Part shown: one piece after another, positions 1 through 8,973 of the stretch
Numbering within the stretch: position 1 is the first letter of the stretch
Layout of the letters: the number at the start of each line of letters is the position of its first letter
Source of the DNA: Kitasatospora viridis
GTDB taxonomy: Bacteria; Actinomycetota; Actinomycetes; Streptomycetales; Streptomycetaceae
DNA: 64,000 nt
Direction: 5' to 3'
Assembly: GCF_007829815.1 (NCBI RefSeq)
Contig: NZ_VIWT01000003.1
Coordinates: 124,001-188,000, forward strand
Program-made: the position numbers and the translations under genes
Notes under the pieces: generated by a model
What the model saw: only the letters and a program-made list of their open reading frames with translations
Told to the model about the DNA's origin: nothing
Databases searched by the model: none

Positions 1-69
1 CAGGAGGCGCTGGCCGCACTCGCCGACGGCGTCGAGCGCGACTTCCGCATCATCGAAGGCCTCGGCTGA
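1..69 (+). CDS. C-terminal end of an unidentified protein (partial)
   Basis: Frame 1 is open from the left edge for 22 codons and stops at TGA 67-69, ending in ...DFRIIEGLG. Codon use matches neighbouring coding DNA. It lies 49 bp upstream of the TetR gene on the same strand, so it may be a co-regulated partner or target. Too little is present to name a family. Confidence 0.55.
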   Translation, partial: QEALAALADGVERDFRIIEGLG

Positions 70-93
70 CAGCGCCGGGGCATCTCTTAGTGA

Positions 94-118
94 AACCTGG
101 TTGCGGTAGTCTGTGTAG
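94..118 (+). promoter_or_regulatory. Putative leaderless promoter and operator of the TetR gene
   Basis: TAGTCT at 107-112 is a good -10 hexamer. Exactly six bases separate it from the GTG at 119, which is the geometry of a leaderless transcript, and there is no Shine-Dalgarno sequence. The perfect palindrome AACCTGGTT (94-102) lies just upstream and could be the autoregulatory TetR site. No convincing -35 is seen. Inference from sequence only. Confidence 0.4.
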
Positions 119-790
119 GTGACCGCACCGCAGTTTGAGCGCGCCCGAAGCGCGGAGGCCAAGCAAGCCCGCGAGACGTCGATCCTGGAAGCCGCCGCAC
201 GCCTCGCCGGCGAGCACGGCGTGCGCGCGGTGACCCTCACCGACATCGCTGCGGTGGTGGGCATGCACAAGTCGGCGATGCTGCGTTACTTCGAGACCAG
301 GGAGGAGATCTTCCTCCGTCTGGCAGCCGGCGAGTGGGTCCAGTGGTCGCAGGACGTGCGGAACCGGCTCGGCGAGTTGGACGGCGCACGCCCGGCGGAT
401 CCCGGCACGCCGATCGCCGTCGCGGCAGTCCTCGCCGACTCGCTCGTCGCGCGGCCGCTCTTCTGCGACCTGCTCGCCCACACGCCGCTCAACCTGGAGC
501 GCGGCGTCTCCTTCACGGCCGTCCGGTCCTTCAAGCTGATCGCCATCGGCGAGGTCGGGGCAGTCGGCACCGCCCTGCGCGGCGTCCTGAACCTGACGGA
601 GGAACAGGCCGGCAACGTCGTCGCCACCGCCGTCTCCATGGCCGGCGCGCTGTGGCAGATGGCCGCGCCGGGAACCGAACTGCGCCGCTTCTACCAGGAC
701 TCCCCCGAGCTGGCCCACGCCCTCGTCGATGTCGCGCCGAAGCTCGCCGACATCCTGGGCGCGCTGATGCGGGGTTACGGCATGGCGTGA
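119..790 (+). CDS. TetR/AcrR family transcriptional regulator
   Basis: A 223-aa protein of typical TetR length. The N-terminal helix-turn-helix lies at about residues 20-66, with the signature ILEAAARLAGEHG followed by LTDIAAVVGMHKSAMLRYF, the usual recognition-helix pattern ending in Y-F. The rest is the ligand and dimerisation domain and gives no clue to the ligand. The GTG start has no ribosome site and sits six bases after a -10-like TAGTCT, which suggests a leaderless mRNA. It is co-directional with the truncated gene at the left edge and converges on the CHAT gene (28-bp gap). The regulated gene is probably the one cut off by the window. Confidence 0.9.
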   Translation: MTAPQFERARSAEAKQARETSILEAAARLAGEHGVRAVTLTDIAAVVGMHKSAMLRYFETREEIFLRLAAGEWVQWSQDVRNRLGELDGARPADPGTPIAVAAVLADSLVARPLFCDLLAHTPLNLERGVSFTAVRSFKLIAIGEVGAVGTALRGVLNLTEEQAGNVVATAVSMAGALWQMAAPGTELRRFYQDSPELAHALVDVAPKLADILGALMRGYGMA

Positions 791-818
791 CGATTTCGAC
801 CACGCCCCGGGAATCCCC

Positions 819-3800
819 TCACGCCCCGATGTACACGAAGCCCGCCCAGTGCTCCGGCCTGGCGAACGGGCGTTCGTCGGGCTCGCGGAAGGCGACGACC
901 TCGAAGCAGCCGTCCAGCACGTCCGGCGGTGGCCAGTCGGCGCCGGTCTCGCGGATCTCGGCGAGGTGGGCGCGGAGCTCGGCCGCGGTGAGGTCGCGCA
1001 GCCAGCGTTGGGCGGCGCGCAGGGCCTCGGGCGGGGTGGTGCCGGCGCGCAGGGCTTGGTAGAAGCGCAGCATCAGGATCAGGCAGGAGTCGTCGGGCAC
1101 CGGCCACAGGGTGGCGATCACCCCGGCCACGCCCGCCTGGAGCAGGGCGGTCGGGAAGCCGATGAGCTCGTCCGGCAGGTCCTCGCCAACCACGCCGGTC
1201 CGGCAGGCGGACATGACGACGAGTCGGGCCCGCAGCTGACGGCCCAGCAGTTCGGCCATGGTGAGGGTGTCCTCGCCGGACAGGACAAGGGCGCTGGCGA
1301 GCGGATCCGCCGGCACCGCGCGGGCGTGGCCGGCGTAGTGGACGACGGACGCCCGGCCCAGTGCCGCGAGCAGCGCCTCGGCCGCCCCGCCGGTGCGGGC
1401 GTCGGCGCCGTCCAGCACCCGGCCGCGGCCGAGCGCGGCGGAGGCGAGCCGCGCCTCGACGGCCGCGTGCCGCAGCTGCGGTGCTCCGCCCTGGCCGCCG
1501 ACGGCGAGGGCCTGGTCGATCGCCTGCCCCTCGGCCGCGGCGGTGGCGGCCGCCAGGACCCGGGCGTTGGGCGCGTGGCGGATGTCGAGGACGTCGAGTG
1601 CGGCCGTCCCGGGCCGGTCGGGCAGGGTGGCTGCGTGCAGCGGCAGCAACCCCAGGTGTCCGCCGGCCAGCAGCACCACCGGTCGGCCGTCGTCGCCCAG
1701 GGCCTGCGCCAGCGGACCCGTGACGCGACGGCCCAGCTCAGCGAGGAGCGTGGGCAGCAGGGCGCCGACCTTCGCCGCGGGCACTCGGCTCAACGCCGTG
1801 GCGGCGCCCGCGACCCAGGCCCCGGTCAGTTCCGGCAGCAGCAGCGTGTCGACCTCGGGCCCGTCGCCGGTGTCGCGGACGACCAGGGCGAGGCCGATCC
1901 ACTCGGTGGCGAGCAGGTGCACCTGTGTGACGTCCACGGTCTGACGATTAGTCACCAGTTGTGCAGAGCCAGCCAGTTCGAGCTCGGTGGCCAGCTCCTC
2001 CAGTTCGCGCACCAGCTCCGGCACCTGCCAGCCGTCGGCGCTGAGCAGGGCCCCCGGGGCGCCGGAATGCTCGGTGCCCAGCCGGTTCAGCCTGAGCGTC
2101 AGCTGGTTCCAGCGTCTGACCAGCTCGTCGTGGCCGCGGCCGGCGGCCAGCTCCAGCTGCCGGGGCCGCAGGTCGAGCACCCTGGTCAGCTCCGTGGCGC
2201 GGGCGCTCTCCACCAGTTCCACCGCCCGCGCCGGGTCGCCGGCGACGGCGGTCGCGAACGCGGCGAGCAGGGGCAGACCGCCGTCCCTGCGCAGCCAGGC
2301 CTCCCGTTGTCGCCGCAGCGGCTGGCCCTGCACCAGGAGTCGGCGCGCGTCGGCCCCGACCCCGAAGGCCTCCGCCGCCTCCGCCCAGCGCGAGCGCGCG
2401 GCCAGCAACCGGCCGGTTGCCCCGGCGAGCCGGACCACCGTCTGCGGCGACCAGCCGGGGCCGTACGCGAGGGCCTGCCGCGCCTGGGCGAACGCCTCCT
2501 GCTCGGCCGCGTCGTCGGCGGTGAGGTCGGACAGCAGCAGGAGGGACTGCGCCAGGTTGGCCTGGTAGAGGGGTCGGAACGGCGAGTCGGGGCCGATCAG
2601 GTCGAGGGCCCGGCGGACGTGGGCGCCCGCCGATTCCGCGTACCGGGCGTCGCGGCGGTGGGCGGCAACCGTCTGCTCCACGACCGCCAGGTTCACCAGC
2701 CTGCGCGCCAACCGCGACGACCCCGCGGGCGTGAGCTCGACCGCGAGCGCGGCCGCTTCCAACGCCTCCCGGAGGTCCTCGTCCTCGCGGTCGGGGTGGT
2801 TGGCGCGGGCCACCAGGGCCGTGCCCAGGTTGGTGAGCAGGCTGGGCAGCGTGCTCGCCCCCGGCAGGGCCTGGTCGCGGCCTGCGCGCAGGAGGCGGAT
2901 CGCGGTGTCCAGGGCGGCGGGGTCGCCGGTGGTGGCGTAGTGGTCCTGGTAGGCGATTCCCAGGGTGCCGAGCGCCTGGGTGTGCGCGAAGCTGCCCGCC
3001 TCCGTGTCGATCACCTCCTCCAGGAGGGCGATCGCGGTCTCCAGGTCGGCGAGTTGGCCGGTGTGCTGGAACCGCCGGCGGTAGAAGACCGCGAGGCTGT
3101 TGCGGGTCGCCAGCGGCTGGCCCGTCCGCCCTGACGACTCGTCGGCGAGCCGGATCGCCTCGTCGAGCAGGGCCGGCTCTCCGGTCAGCTCGTGCCGCAG
3201 CACGAGCACCTCGGCCAGCAGGCCGCCGAGTCCGGGAACGGCGCCGTGGGCGGCCCGCAGCAGGCCGATCGCCTCGTCGACATCGGCCCGGGTGCCCTCG
3301 CCCCCGCTCAGCCGGAGCAGCAGGGCGACCAGCCGGTCGTCCCGGGGGTCAGCAACCAGGTGTTCCGTCAGGACGAGCGCCTGGTCGGCCTCGGCCTCCG
3401 GGTCCCGCATCCGCCCGGTCCGACTCAGCAGCATTCCCAGCCGGGCCGACCGCAGCTGCTGCGCGTACTCCTCGTCGCCGGGTTCGGCAGCGGCCTCGGC
3501 CGCGGCGGCCACCCGCCGCACCAGCAGCCAGAGCTCCTCGGCCGGGTGCCGGTTGTACGCCTCGACGACGGCCTGCAGCAGCGACAGCCAGCCGCCGCTC
3601 CGACCGGGCAGCGCCTCGGCCTCGGCCACCCGGTCCGCCACCTCGGCCGGATCGCCGAACCGCACGGCGTAGGCCAGCAGGCGCCAGGAGAAGAACGAGT
3701 GCGCCTCCAGGTCGACCTCCACCGCCTCCCCGGCCTCCGCGATCTCGGCGACCTCCCGCAGCGCCGCCCGCGCCTGGCGGAGCGACGCGGGACGGTAGCC

Positions 3801-5606
3801 GGCCGCCTCGCCGGAGGTGGCGATGTCGGCCAGGTCGAGCAGCCAGTGGCTGCGCTGGTCGGGATCGGTCGCCGAGTCGATCGCCCGGCGGATGGCCGCC
3901 ACGGCCTCCTCCCGGTCGCTCCCGTCGCCCTCCCGGTAGGCGGCCCGCCGGTCGAGGACGGTGGCCAGGCTGCGGTGCCACATCCCGGGGTCCACCCCCA
4001 GCGCGCCGGCGATCGGGATCCGGTGCAGCTCCACCACCCGGTCCAGCGCGAACTCCTGGTACGGCGAGTCGAGTTCGGCCAGGTAGCCGGCCATCAGCCG
4101 GCCCCGGAGCACGTCGAGCAGCTCGGTCGGGGCATCGGGCGGGGCCAGCCGCAGCGTGACTTCCAGCAGGCCGACCAGGCGCAGCCCGTCGTCCGGCGAC
4201 TGTTGCCGCAGCTCCTCCAGCAGGTGCGCGGCCAGCTGGTGGAAGGCCCGGTCGCTGAGCGAACTCCGCTCCCACATCGGGTAGTCCGTCATGCGATGGC
4301 CCGCGCGAAAGGCGTCGAGCCGTTCCGCCCGCCGCTTCTGCCCGTTGGCGTCCTCGCCGTCGGCCACCAGCTCCGCCAGCATCGCGCGGGTCTCCTCGGA
4401 GCTCAGGCCGGGGAAGCCGACGAACAGCAGCTCCTCCTCCGCCTCCGAGCGCGCGTGCACGAACGCGTCCAGCGCCACCGCCGTCTCGTACCGCTCGCGG
4501 TGGGCGATCTCCGGCACGGCCCGCACCGGGCCGACCTGCGCGGCCCGGTCGAGCAGCCGCGCCACGAACTGCCAGCGGAGCCGGATGCTCGGCGTGTCTC
4601 CCCGCAGGGAGGTGTGCACGTGCTCGCGCACCGCCGGCTCCAGCAGCACCGGGTGCTCGGTGATCAGCGCGACGATGTCCTCGGTCCTCGGCGTGCGCAG
4701 CAGTTCGTCGAGCAGGTCGACCGCCTGCAGCACGAGCACCCGGTCGCGCCCGAGCACCGAGTTCCCCTCGGCCCGGAACCTGCGCAGCGCGTGCAGCCAG
4801 CCCTCGGCGCGGCGCCGCTCGTCGGGGTCCGCGATCTCGTCGACCAGTTCGGCGAGCACCGCGTCGGAACTCTCCTGGGCCAGTGGGAGGTAGGCGGCGA
4901 CGGCCGAGGCGAGCGTCGGCTCGTCGTCGGCGGGGCCGTGGGCGAAGAGCGCGCGGGCGACCTGCTCCAGTACGGCGCGGGCCGGGTCGGTCTCCTTGGC
5001 CCGGCGCAGGAACTGGGCGATGAGCCGCAGCCGGTGGACGACCAGCGGGTCCGGCTGGCGCTGCGCCAGGTCCTCGGCGACGTCGGCGACCGGACCGTGC
5101 AGCAGGTAGGGCCGCGCCTCCATCATCCAGCGCCGCTCGATCCACCGGGGCAGGTTGAGCATCTCGTTCAACAGGTCGACGTACCAGTCGAGATCGGCGC
5201 CGAACCCGGCCTGGTCCTTGAGGGGGGTGGCATCGCCGAGGGCGATGTCGACGTCCGCGTCGATGGTGCCCTGCAGCAGCCGCCGGTGGTTGACGAACCG
5301 GGCGCGTGAGTCCTCGTCACCCCGGGCAGCGGCCAGGCCCTCGTACCGCTCGATCAGCGCGATCGCCTCGGCGGTGACCAGCTGCGGATGGTCGAGGATC
5401 AGCTGCCGGGTCTCGACCCAGCTCGTGGCCGAGTAGATGGCTTGGACGAACTCGTTGAGCTCCTCCTGGTGTTCGTCGTGCTCGTCCAGGGGCTGTGCCT
5501 CCGGTCCCGGGCGCCCGGGTTTCGCGCGCCGTCCCAGCAGCCGCCCGAGCTTCCCCGCGATCCCCCGCCCGGCGCGCGCCGGCTCCCCGTCGTCCACCCG
5601 AACCAC
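819..5606 (-). CDS. TPR-repeat CHAT-domain protein (caspase-like protease fold)
   Basis: A 1595-aa protein whose C-terminal ~300 residues form a CHAT domain (caspase HetF-associated with TPRs). The two catalytic positions are visible: His ~1427 in HYAGHA and Cys ~1468 in MSACRTG, followed by FPTALLQAGVAGVIATLWPV, a CHAT hallmark. Helical repeats rich in A/L/E (TPR-like) fill about residues 350-1250. No membrane segment is seen. CHAT proteases are activated by associated sensors in several bacterial defence and cell-death systems. Here the gene is last in a minus-strand trio with a membrane protein (36-bp gap) and a zinc-ribbon protein. GTG start. An intact His/Cys pair suggests an active peptidase; the substrate is unknown. 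Confidence 0.88.
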   Translation of the reverse strand: MVRVDDGEPARAGRGIAGKLGRLLGRRAKPGRPGPEAQPLDEHDEHQEELNEFVQAIYSATSWVETRQLILDHPQLVTAEAIALIERYEGLAAARGDEDSRARFVNHRRLLQGTIDADVDIALGDATPLKDQAGFGADLDWYVDLLNEMLNLPRWIERRWMMEARPYLLHGPVADVAEDLAQRQPDPLVVHRLRLIAQFLRRAKETDPARAVLEQVARALFAHGPADDEPTLASAVAAYLPLAQESSDAVLAELVDEIADPDERRRAEGWLHALRRFRAEGNSVLGRDRVLVLQAVDLLDELLRTPRTEDIVALITEHPVLLEPAVREHVHTSLRGDTPSIRLRWQFVARLLDRAAQVGPVRAVPEIAHRERYETAVALDAFVHARSEAEEELLFVGFPGLSSEETRAMLAELVADGEDANGQKRRAERLDAFRAGHRMTDYPMWERSSLSDRAFHQLAAHLLEELRQQSPDDGLRLVGLLEVTLRLAPPDAPTELLDVLRGRLMAGYLAELDSPYQEFALDRVVELHRIPIAGALGVDPGMWHRSLATVLDRRAAYREGDGSDREEAVAAIRRAIDSATDPDQRSHWLLDLADIATSGEAAGYRPASLRQARAALREVAEIAEAGEAVEVDLEAHSFFSWRLLAYAVRFGDPAEVADRVAEAEALPGRSGGWLSLLQAVVEAYNRHPAEELWLLVRRVAAAAEAAAEPGDEEYAQQLRSARLGMLLSRTGRMRDPEAEADQALVLTEHLVADPRDDRLVALLLRLSGGEGTRADVDEAIGLLRAAHGAVPGLGGLLAEVLVLRHELTGEPALLDEAIRLADESSGRTGQPLATRNSLAVFYRRRFQHTGQLADLETAIALLEEVIDTEAGSFAHTQALGTLGIAYQDHYATTGDPAALDTAIRLLRAGRDQALPGASTLPSLLTNLGTALVARANHPDREDEDLREALEAAALAVELTPAGSSRLARRLVNLAVVEQTVAAHRRDARYAESAGAHVRRALDLIGPDSPFRPLYQANLAQSLLLLSDLTADDAAEQEAFAQARQALAYGPGWSPQTVVRLAGATGRLLAARSRWAEAAEAFGVGADARRLLVQGQPLRRQREAWLRRDGGLPLLAAFATAVAGDPARAVELVESARATELTRVLDLRPRQLELAAGRGHDELVRRWNQLTLRLNRLGTEHSGAPGALLSADGWQVPELVRELEELATELELAGSAQLVTNRQTVDVTQVHLLATEWIGLALVVRDTGDGPEVDTLLLPELTGAWVAGAATALSRVPAAKVGALLPTLLAELGRRVTGPLAQALGDDGRPVVLLAGGHLGLLPLHAATLPDRPGTAALDVLDIRHAPNARVLAAATAAAEGQAIDQALAVGGQGGAPQLRHAAVEARLASAALGRGRVLDGADARTGGAAEALLAALGRASVVHYAGHARAVPADPLASALVLSGEDTLTMAELLGRQLRARLVVMSACRTGVVGEDLPDELIGFPTALLQAGVAGVIATLWPVPDDSCLILMLRFYQALRAGTTPPEALRAAQRWLRDLTAAELRAHLAEIRETGADWPPPDVLDGCFEVVAFREPDERPFARPEHWAGFVYIGA

Positions 5607-5642
5607 TATGCCGTGCAGCGGCGTTGGCCGCCGGGCTTCCGC

Positions 5643-6605
5643 TCAGCTGCCGGCGGCGGACCCAGGGCTACCGTCTGCGTAGCGCAGGTCCTTCGGCGGG
5701 ATGCCGCGCCGCAGGAACTCCGTCAGGGCACGACCGGACGCCACGTCCTGCGACGGGTCCGCGGGCGGCGGCCAGTGCACGGCCGCGTACAGGTCGAACC
5801 GGTGCAGGTCAGTGGCCGCCAGCACCAGGTCCCGGTAGGTGCGGGCCGCGGCGAGCGCGGTGCCGTAGTACGAGAGCGCGCAGACGATCGGCGCGAGCAG
5901 CAGCATCCACCAGGCCAGGGGCACGTAGAGCAGCAGCGCCAGCCCCCAGAGGAACGAGCCGGTGGCGGCCTGCAAGGTGCCGCGGGCGGCGGTGAGTTCG
6001 GCCCGTTCGCCGTCGTCCAGCAGCAGCCACAGGTGCGGCCAGCAGACCACGGGATCGATCCCGTACCGGTGCCGGGGCCCCTCCTCGGCGGTGCGCAGCA
6101 GGTTGCCCAGCCGCGTCGGCAGCACCGCATCGGGGTCGGCGGGCACGGCGGCGATGCGCCGCTCCAGCCTGGCCAACCTCGCCATCCGCTGCCGCGCGGC
6201 CACCTCGTGCGGGGCGGCCGCGTGCGCCCGGTGCAGCTGCGTCGCGGCGGTGCGATCGGCCTGCCGCCGCTCGAACCGACGGAAGGCCAGGGGCTGCGCG
6301 GCCCGTGCGGGCCAGTACCCCTCCAGCAGCCGCAGCAGCGGCACGGACAGCCGGCGCCCGACGACGCCGAGCGCGTACGCGAGGAGCATCAGGAGCAGCA
6401 CGAGCAGGAGCTGCTCGGAGGCCTCCAGCCGCGTCAGCTCCGCCGAACGGTCTTTCCAGTGCCCGGGTTCCAGGCCGGTGAGACCGTGCCGGTGGTAGGT
6501 CCAGGCGAGCCATCCGGCGAGCAGCACCAGCAGCGGCCCGCCGTACCCGGCGGAGCCCCGCTCCCCCAGCTTCCCGCCGAGCCCCTCCCAGAAGGCGGTC
6601 AGCAC
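5643..6605 (-). CDS. Membrane protein associated with the CHAT protein
   Basis: A 320-aa protein not assignable to a named family. Hydrophobic segments lie at about residues 24-40 (GPLLVLLAGWLAW), 62-82 (LLLVLLLMLLAYALGVVG) and a paired stretch near 213-245 (FLWGLALLLYVPLAWWMLLLAPIVCAL), so 3-4 membrane helices are likely. The middle is an Arg-rich soluble region. The GTG start overlaps the end of the upstream zinc-ribbon gene by 7 bases, so translation is probably coupled; the CHAT gene follows after 36 bp. This placement suggests a membrane partner, anchor or target of the CHAT protein. Function is inferred only from context. Confidence 0.75.
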   Translation of the reverse strand: MLTAFWEGLGGKLGERGSAGYGGPLLVLLAGWLAWTYHRHGLTGLEPGHWKDRSAELTRLEASEQLLLVLLLMLLAYALGVVGRRLSVPLLRLLEGYWPARAAQPLAFRRFERRQADRTAATQLHRAHAAAPHEVAARQRMARLARLERRIAAVPADPDAVLPTRLGNLLRTAEEGPRHRYGIDPVVCWPHLWLLLDDGERAELTAARGTLQAATGSFLWGLALLLYVPLAWWMLLLAPIVCALSYYGTALAAARTYRDLVLAATDLHRFDLYAAVHWPPPADPSQDVASGRALTEFLRRGIPPKDLRYADGSPGSAAGS

Positions 6606-6967
6606 GGCTCTAGCGGAACGTCGTGCTGGTCACAACGCGGCACCGCCTCGCCGGCGTCGAACCGGTACCACTCCTGATCGCAGTTCGGGCAGACGTACCG
6701 CGGCGGCGCCCAGGCCCCCGGGTCGCCGGGGAGCGGATCGTACAGCCGGTACTGCTGATCGCCCGCCTGACGGCTGCGCACCGCCCGCCGCAGCTCCGCG
6801 CGCTCGGCCAGCAGCGCCACGAGCTCGGCCCGCACCGGCTCCCCCGCCTCGGCGCGGTCCAGCAACTCCACCAGCCGCGGACGGACTTCGGCGGCCGCGG
6901 CGCCGAGTATCCGGTCGAGGTCCTGGGCGATCGACCGCCCGATGTTGATCAGTTCCTGATCTCCCAC
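6599..6967 (-). CDS. Small zinc-ribbon protein heading the CHAT operon
   Basis: A 122-aa protein from GTG 6967 (VGDQELINIGRS...). The open frame extends upstream to a TTG at 7075, but that extension is low-complexity Arg/Pro/Gly, so the internal GTG is preferred although its ribosome site is weak. The N-terminal ~80 residues are a helical Leu/Ala/Glu-rich region, possibly a coiled coil. The C-terminal ~35 residues contain CPNC and CDQH, a CxxC...CxxH zinc-ribbon pattern, and end in Cys. It overlaps the membrane-protein gene by 7 bp. A sensor or adaptor role for the CHAT unit is a guess. Family not recognised. Confidence 0.7.
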   Translation of the reverse strand: MGDQELINIGRSIAQDLDRILGAAAAEVRPRLVELLDRAEAGEPVRAELVALLAERAELRRAVRSRQAGDQQYRLYDPLPGDPGAWAPPRYVCPNCDQEWYRFDAGEAVPRCDQHDVPLEPC

Positions 6968-7194
6968 GGGCAGCACTCTGCCACAAGAAGGCCCACCCGG
7001 AGGACGGTTCGGCGCTCGGCCGGCGAATCCCCGACCGCCGGGCCGCTTCACCCGCGCGCAACGCGCGCGGAACAAGACGGACAGCGTCGCCGGTTAGGCT
7101 GGTCGGCAGCCAGGCCGAAGACGTCCACGGCGGCCGGCGGCGATCCCGTCGGCATCCCGCACCCATCCGCCGTCGGACGATACGGATCTGAGCC

Positions 7195-8973
7195 TTGGTC
7201 ATATCCCCTCGCTCCCTTCCCAGGTGGCTGACCCACGCGCTCGCCTGGCCGCGCGGGCCCCGGGCCTGGGGCGCCGTCGGGCGGGCCGCACTCGGCACCG
7301 CCGTACTGCCCGTGGTGCTGCTGAGCGGCCTGCCCGCCGCCGTCGGGGTGTTCGCCGCGCTCGGCGCGATGCTGGCGACGGTGAACGACCGTCCGGGCGG
7401 GCGGCGGGCGGCGGTGCCGCGGATCGGCGTCCCCGCTGCCGCCGGTGCGGCGTTGCTCGCGCTGGGCGCGGCCTTGCAGGCGGCGCACGCCGGGAAGGTG
7501 CTGACGGCGTGCGTGCTGACGGTGGTGGGGCTGTTGGCCGGGATGGTCAGCGTGATCGGGCCGGTCGCCTCGGCGGCCGGCACCCAGTTGCTGATCATGG
7601 CGGCGATCGGTGCCGGGATGCCCTCCCGGCTCGCGCCGTGGACGATGGCGGTCGCGTTCCTGGCGGGCGCGGCCTGGGTGCTGACGCTGCGTCTGGCGCT
7701 GCCCGGCGGACGGCCGGGAGGGCTGTCGTTCCTCGACGGCGAACGGGAGGCGGTCGCCGCCGCGTACCTGCGGGTCGCCGAGCTCCTGGAGGCGGTGGGC
7801 ACGCAGGCGGCGCCCGCCCGCCGGGTGGCGTTGAGCGAGGCGCTCGACCGGGCGCAGGAGGCGCTCGGCGGGCCGCGCCTGCGGGCGGCGGGCGCGGCCG
7901 AGCGCAGGCTGCACGCCAGGTTCGCGGCGGTGCTGCCGCTCGCGGAGGCGGCGGCCGCCCTGGCCTGGAACGGCACGCCGGTGCCGGAGCGGCTCGCGAC
8001 GGCGCCGCGCCGACTGGCCCGCGCGGTCCGCGAGGACGGCCCGTGCGGTCCGCTGGCCGCACCGCAGCGCCGGACCTCCGAGCTGCGCGCGCTCGACGAC
8101 GCGGTGCTCGCCGCGGCCCTGGCGTTCGGGAGCCGGGACGGCGGCGCCGGTTCCGGGCTGCCGGCGACCAGCCGTCCGGGCGCCCGGCTGCGACGGGCGG
8201 CGGGCGCGGCGGGTCGTGAGTACGGGCTGCGCGTGGCCGTGGCCATCCTGTCGAGCACGGCCGTCGCCATGACGCTGCACGCCCAGCGCTGGTACTGGCT
8301 CCCCCTCACCGCGGCCTTCCTGGTCAAGCCCGATCTCGGTCCGCTGGTCTCGCGGGTGCTGTCGCGCGCGGCGGGCACCGTCGCGGGGGCGCTGCTGTTC
8401 GCGGCCTGGGCGACGGTGCTGCCGGGCACCGTCTGGGCGGTCGCCGCGGTGGTGCTCGCGGCGGCGGCCATCCCGGTCGCGGGGCGCCACTTCGCCGGGC
8501 TGACCGCGGTGGTGACGGTGCTGGTGCTGGCACTGATCGGTGTGGCCAGCGGCCCGCAGGCGATCGGGGACCGGGTCGCGGACACCCTGTTGGCCTGCGC
8601 GATCGTGCTCGCGGTCGGCCACCTGCCGATCCCGGGTCACAACGGCCGCACGCTGTCGGCGCGGGTCGGCGCCGCGGTGGAGGCCGCGCGCGGCTACCTG
8701 GCCGGGCTGCACGGCGACCCGGCCCGCCGGACCGCGCTGCGCCGCTCCGCCTACCGCACGCTCGCGGACGCCCGCCGGGCGGTGGAGCTCGCGGGTGCCG
8801 AACACCCGACGCTGGCGCGCCACGGCGCGCAGGCGGCGCCGGTGGTGGCGGAGCTGGAGCGCGTGGTCGACGCCACCACCGCCTACGCGGTCCGGGTGGC
8901 CCAGGGCGAACCGGTCCCGCCGGAGGTCACCGAGCTGCGCGCGCGGCTCGACGGGATGACCGCCGCACGCTAG
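7195..8973 (+). CDS. FUSC-family integral membrane protein (aromatic-acid-exporter-like)
   Basis: About 592 aa with the two-half layout of FUSC/YccS-like proteins: a first block of hydrophobic helices in residues 25-165, a ~180-residue soluble helical linker, a second block in ~340-480 (including WYWLPLTAAFLVKPDLGPLVSRVLSRAAGTVAG, a typical FUSC stretch given here by positions ~365-397), then a helical tail. Family members export aromatic acids or stress metabolites; no substrate can be read here. The start is uncertain: TTG 7195 has a poor ribosome site. It is divergent from the CHAT operon and converges with the SpoIIE phosphatase gene, the stop codons sharing CTAG at 8970-8973. Confidence 0.78.
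   Translation: MVISPRSLPRWLTHALAWPRGPRAWGAVGRAALGTAVLPVVLLSGLPAAVGVFAALGAMLATVNDRPGGRRAAVPRIGVPAAAGAALLALGAALQAAHAGKVLTACVLTVVGLLAGMVSVIGPVASAAGTQLLIMAAIGAGMPSRLAPWTMAVAFLAGAAWVLTLRLALPGGRPGGLSFLDGEREAVAAAYLRVAELLEAVGTQAAPARRVALSEALDRAQEALGGPRLRAAGAAERRLHARFAAVLPLAEAAAALAWNGTPVPERLATAPRRLARAVREDGPCGPLAAPQRRTSELRALDDAVLAAALAFGSRDGGAGSGLPATSRPGARLRRAAGAAGREYGLRVAVAILSSTAVAMTLHAQRWYWLPLTAAFLVKPDLGPLVSRVLSRAAGTVAGALLFAAWATVLPGTVWAVAAVVLAAAAIPVAGRHFAGLTAVVTVLVLALIGVASGPQAIGDRVADTLLACAIVLAVGHLPIPGHNGRTLSARVGAAVEAARGYLAGLHGDPARRTALRRSAYRTLADARRAVELAGAEHPTLARHGAQAAPVVAELERVVDATTAYAVRVAQGEPVPPEVTELRARLDGMTAAR

Noticed and set aside
849..5309. Long open frames on the + strand through the CHAT gene (for example 849-3134 and 3192-5309)
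   Set aside because: They are opposite-strand shadows with Gln/Arg/Gly-rich, family-less sequence, expected when the true gene has G/C in nearly every third position.
6968..7075. N-terminal extension of the zinc-ribbon protein from TTG 7075
   Set aside because: The extra 36 residues are Arg/Pro/Gly-rich with no ribosome site, and the GTG at 6967 begins the ordered helical region.
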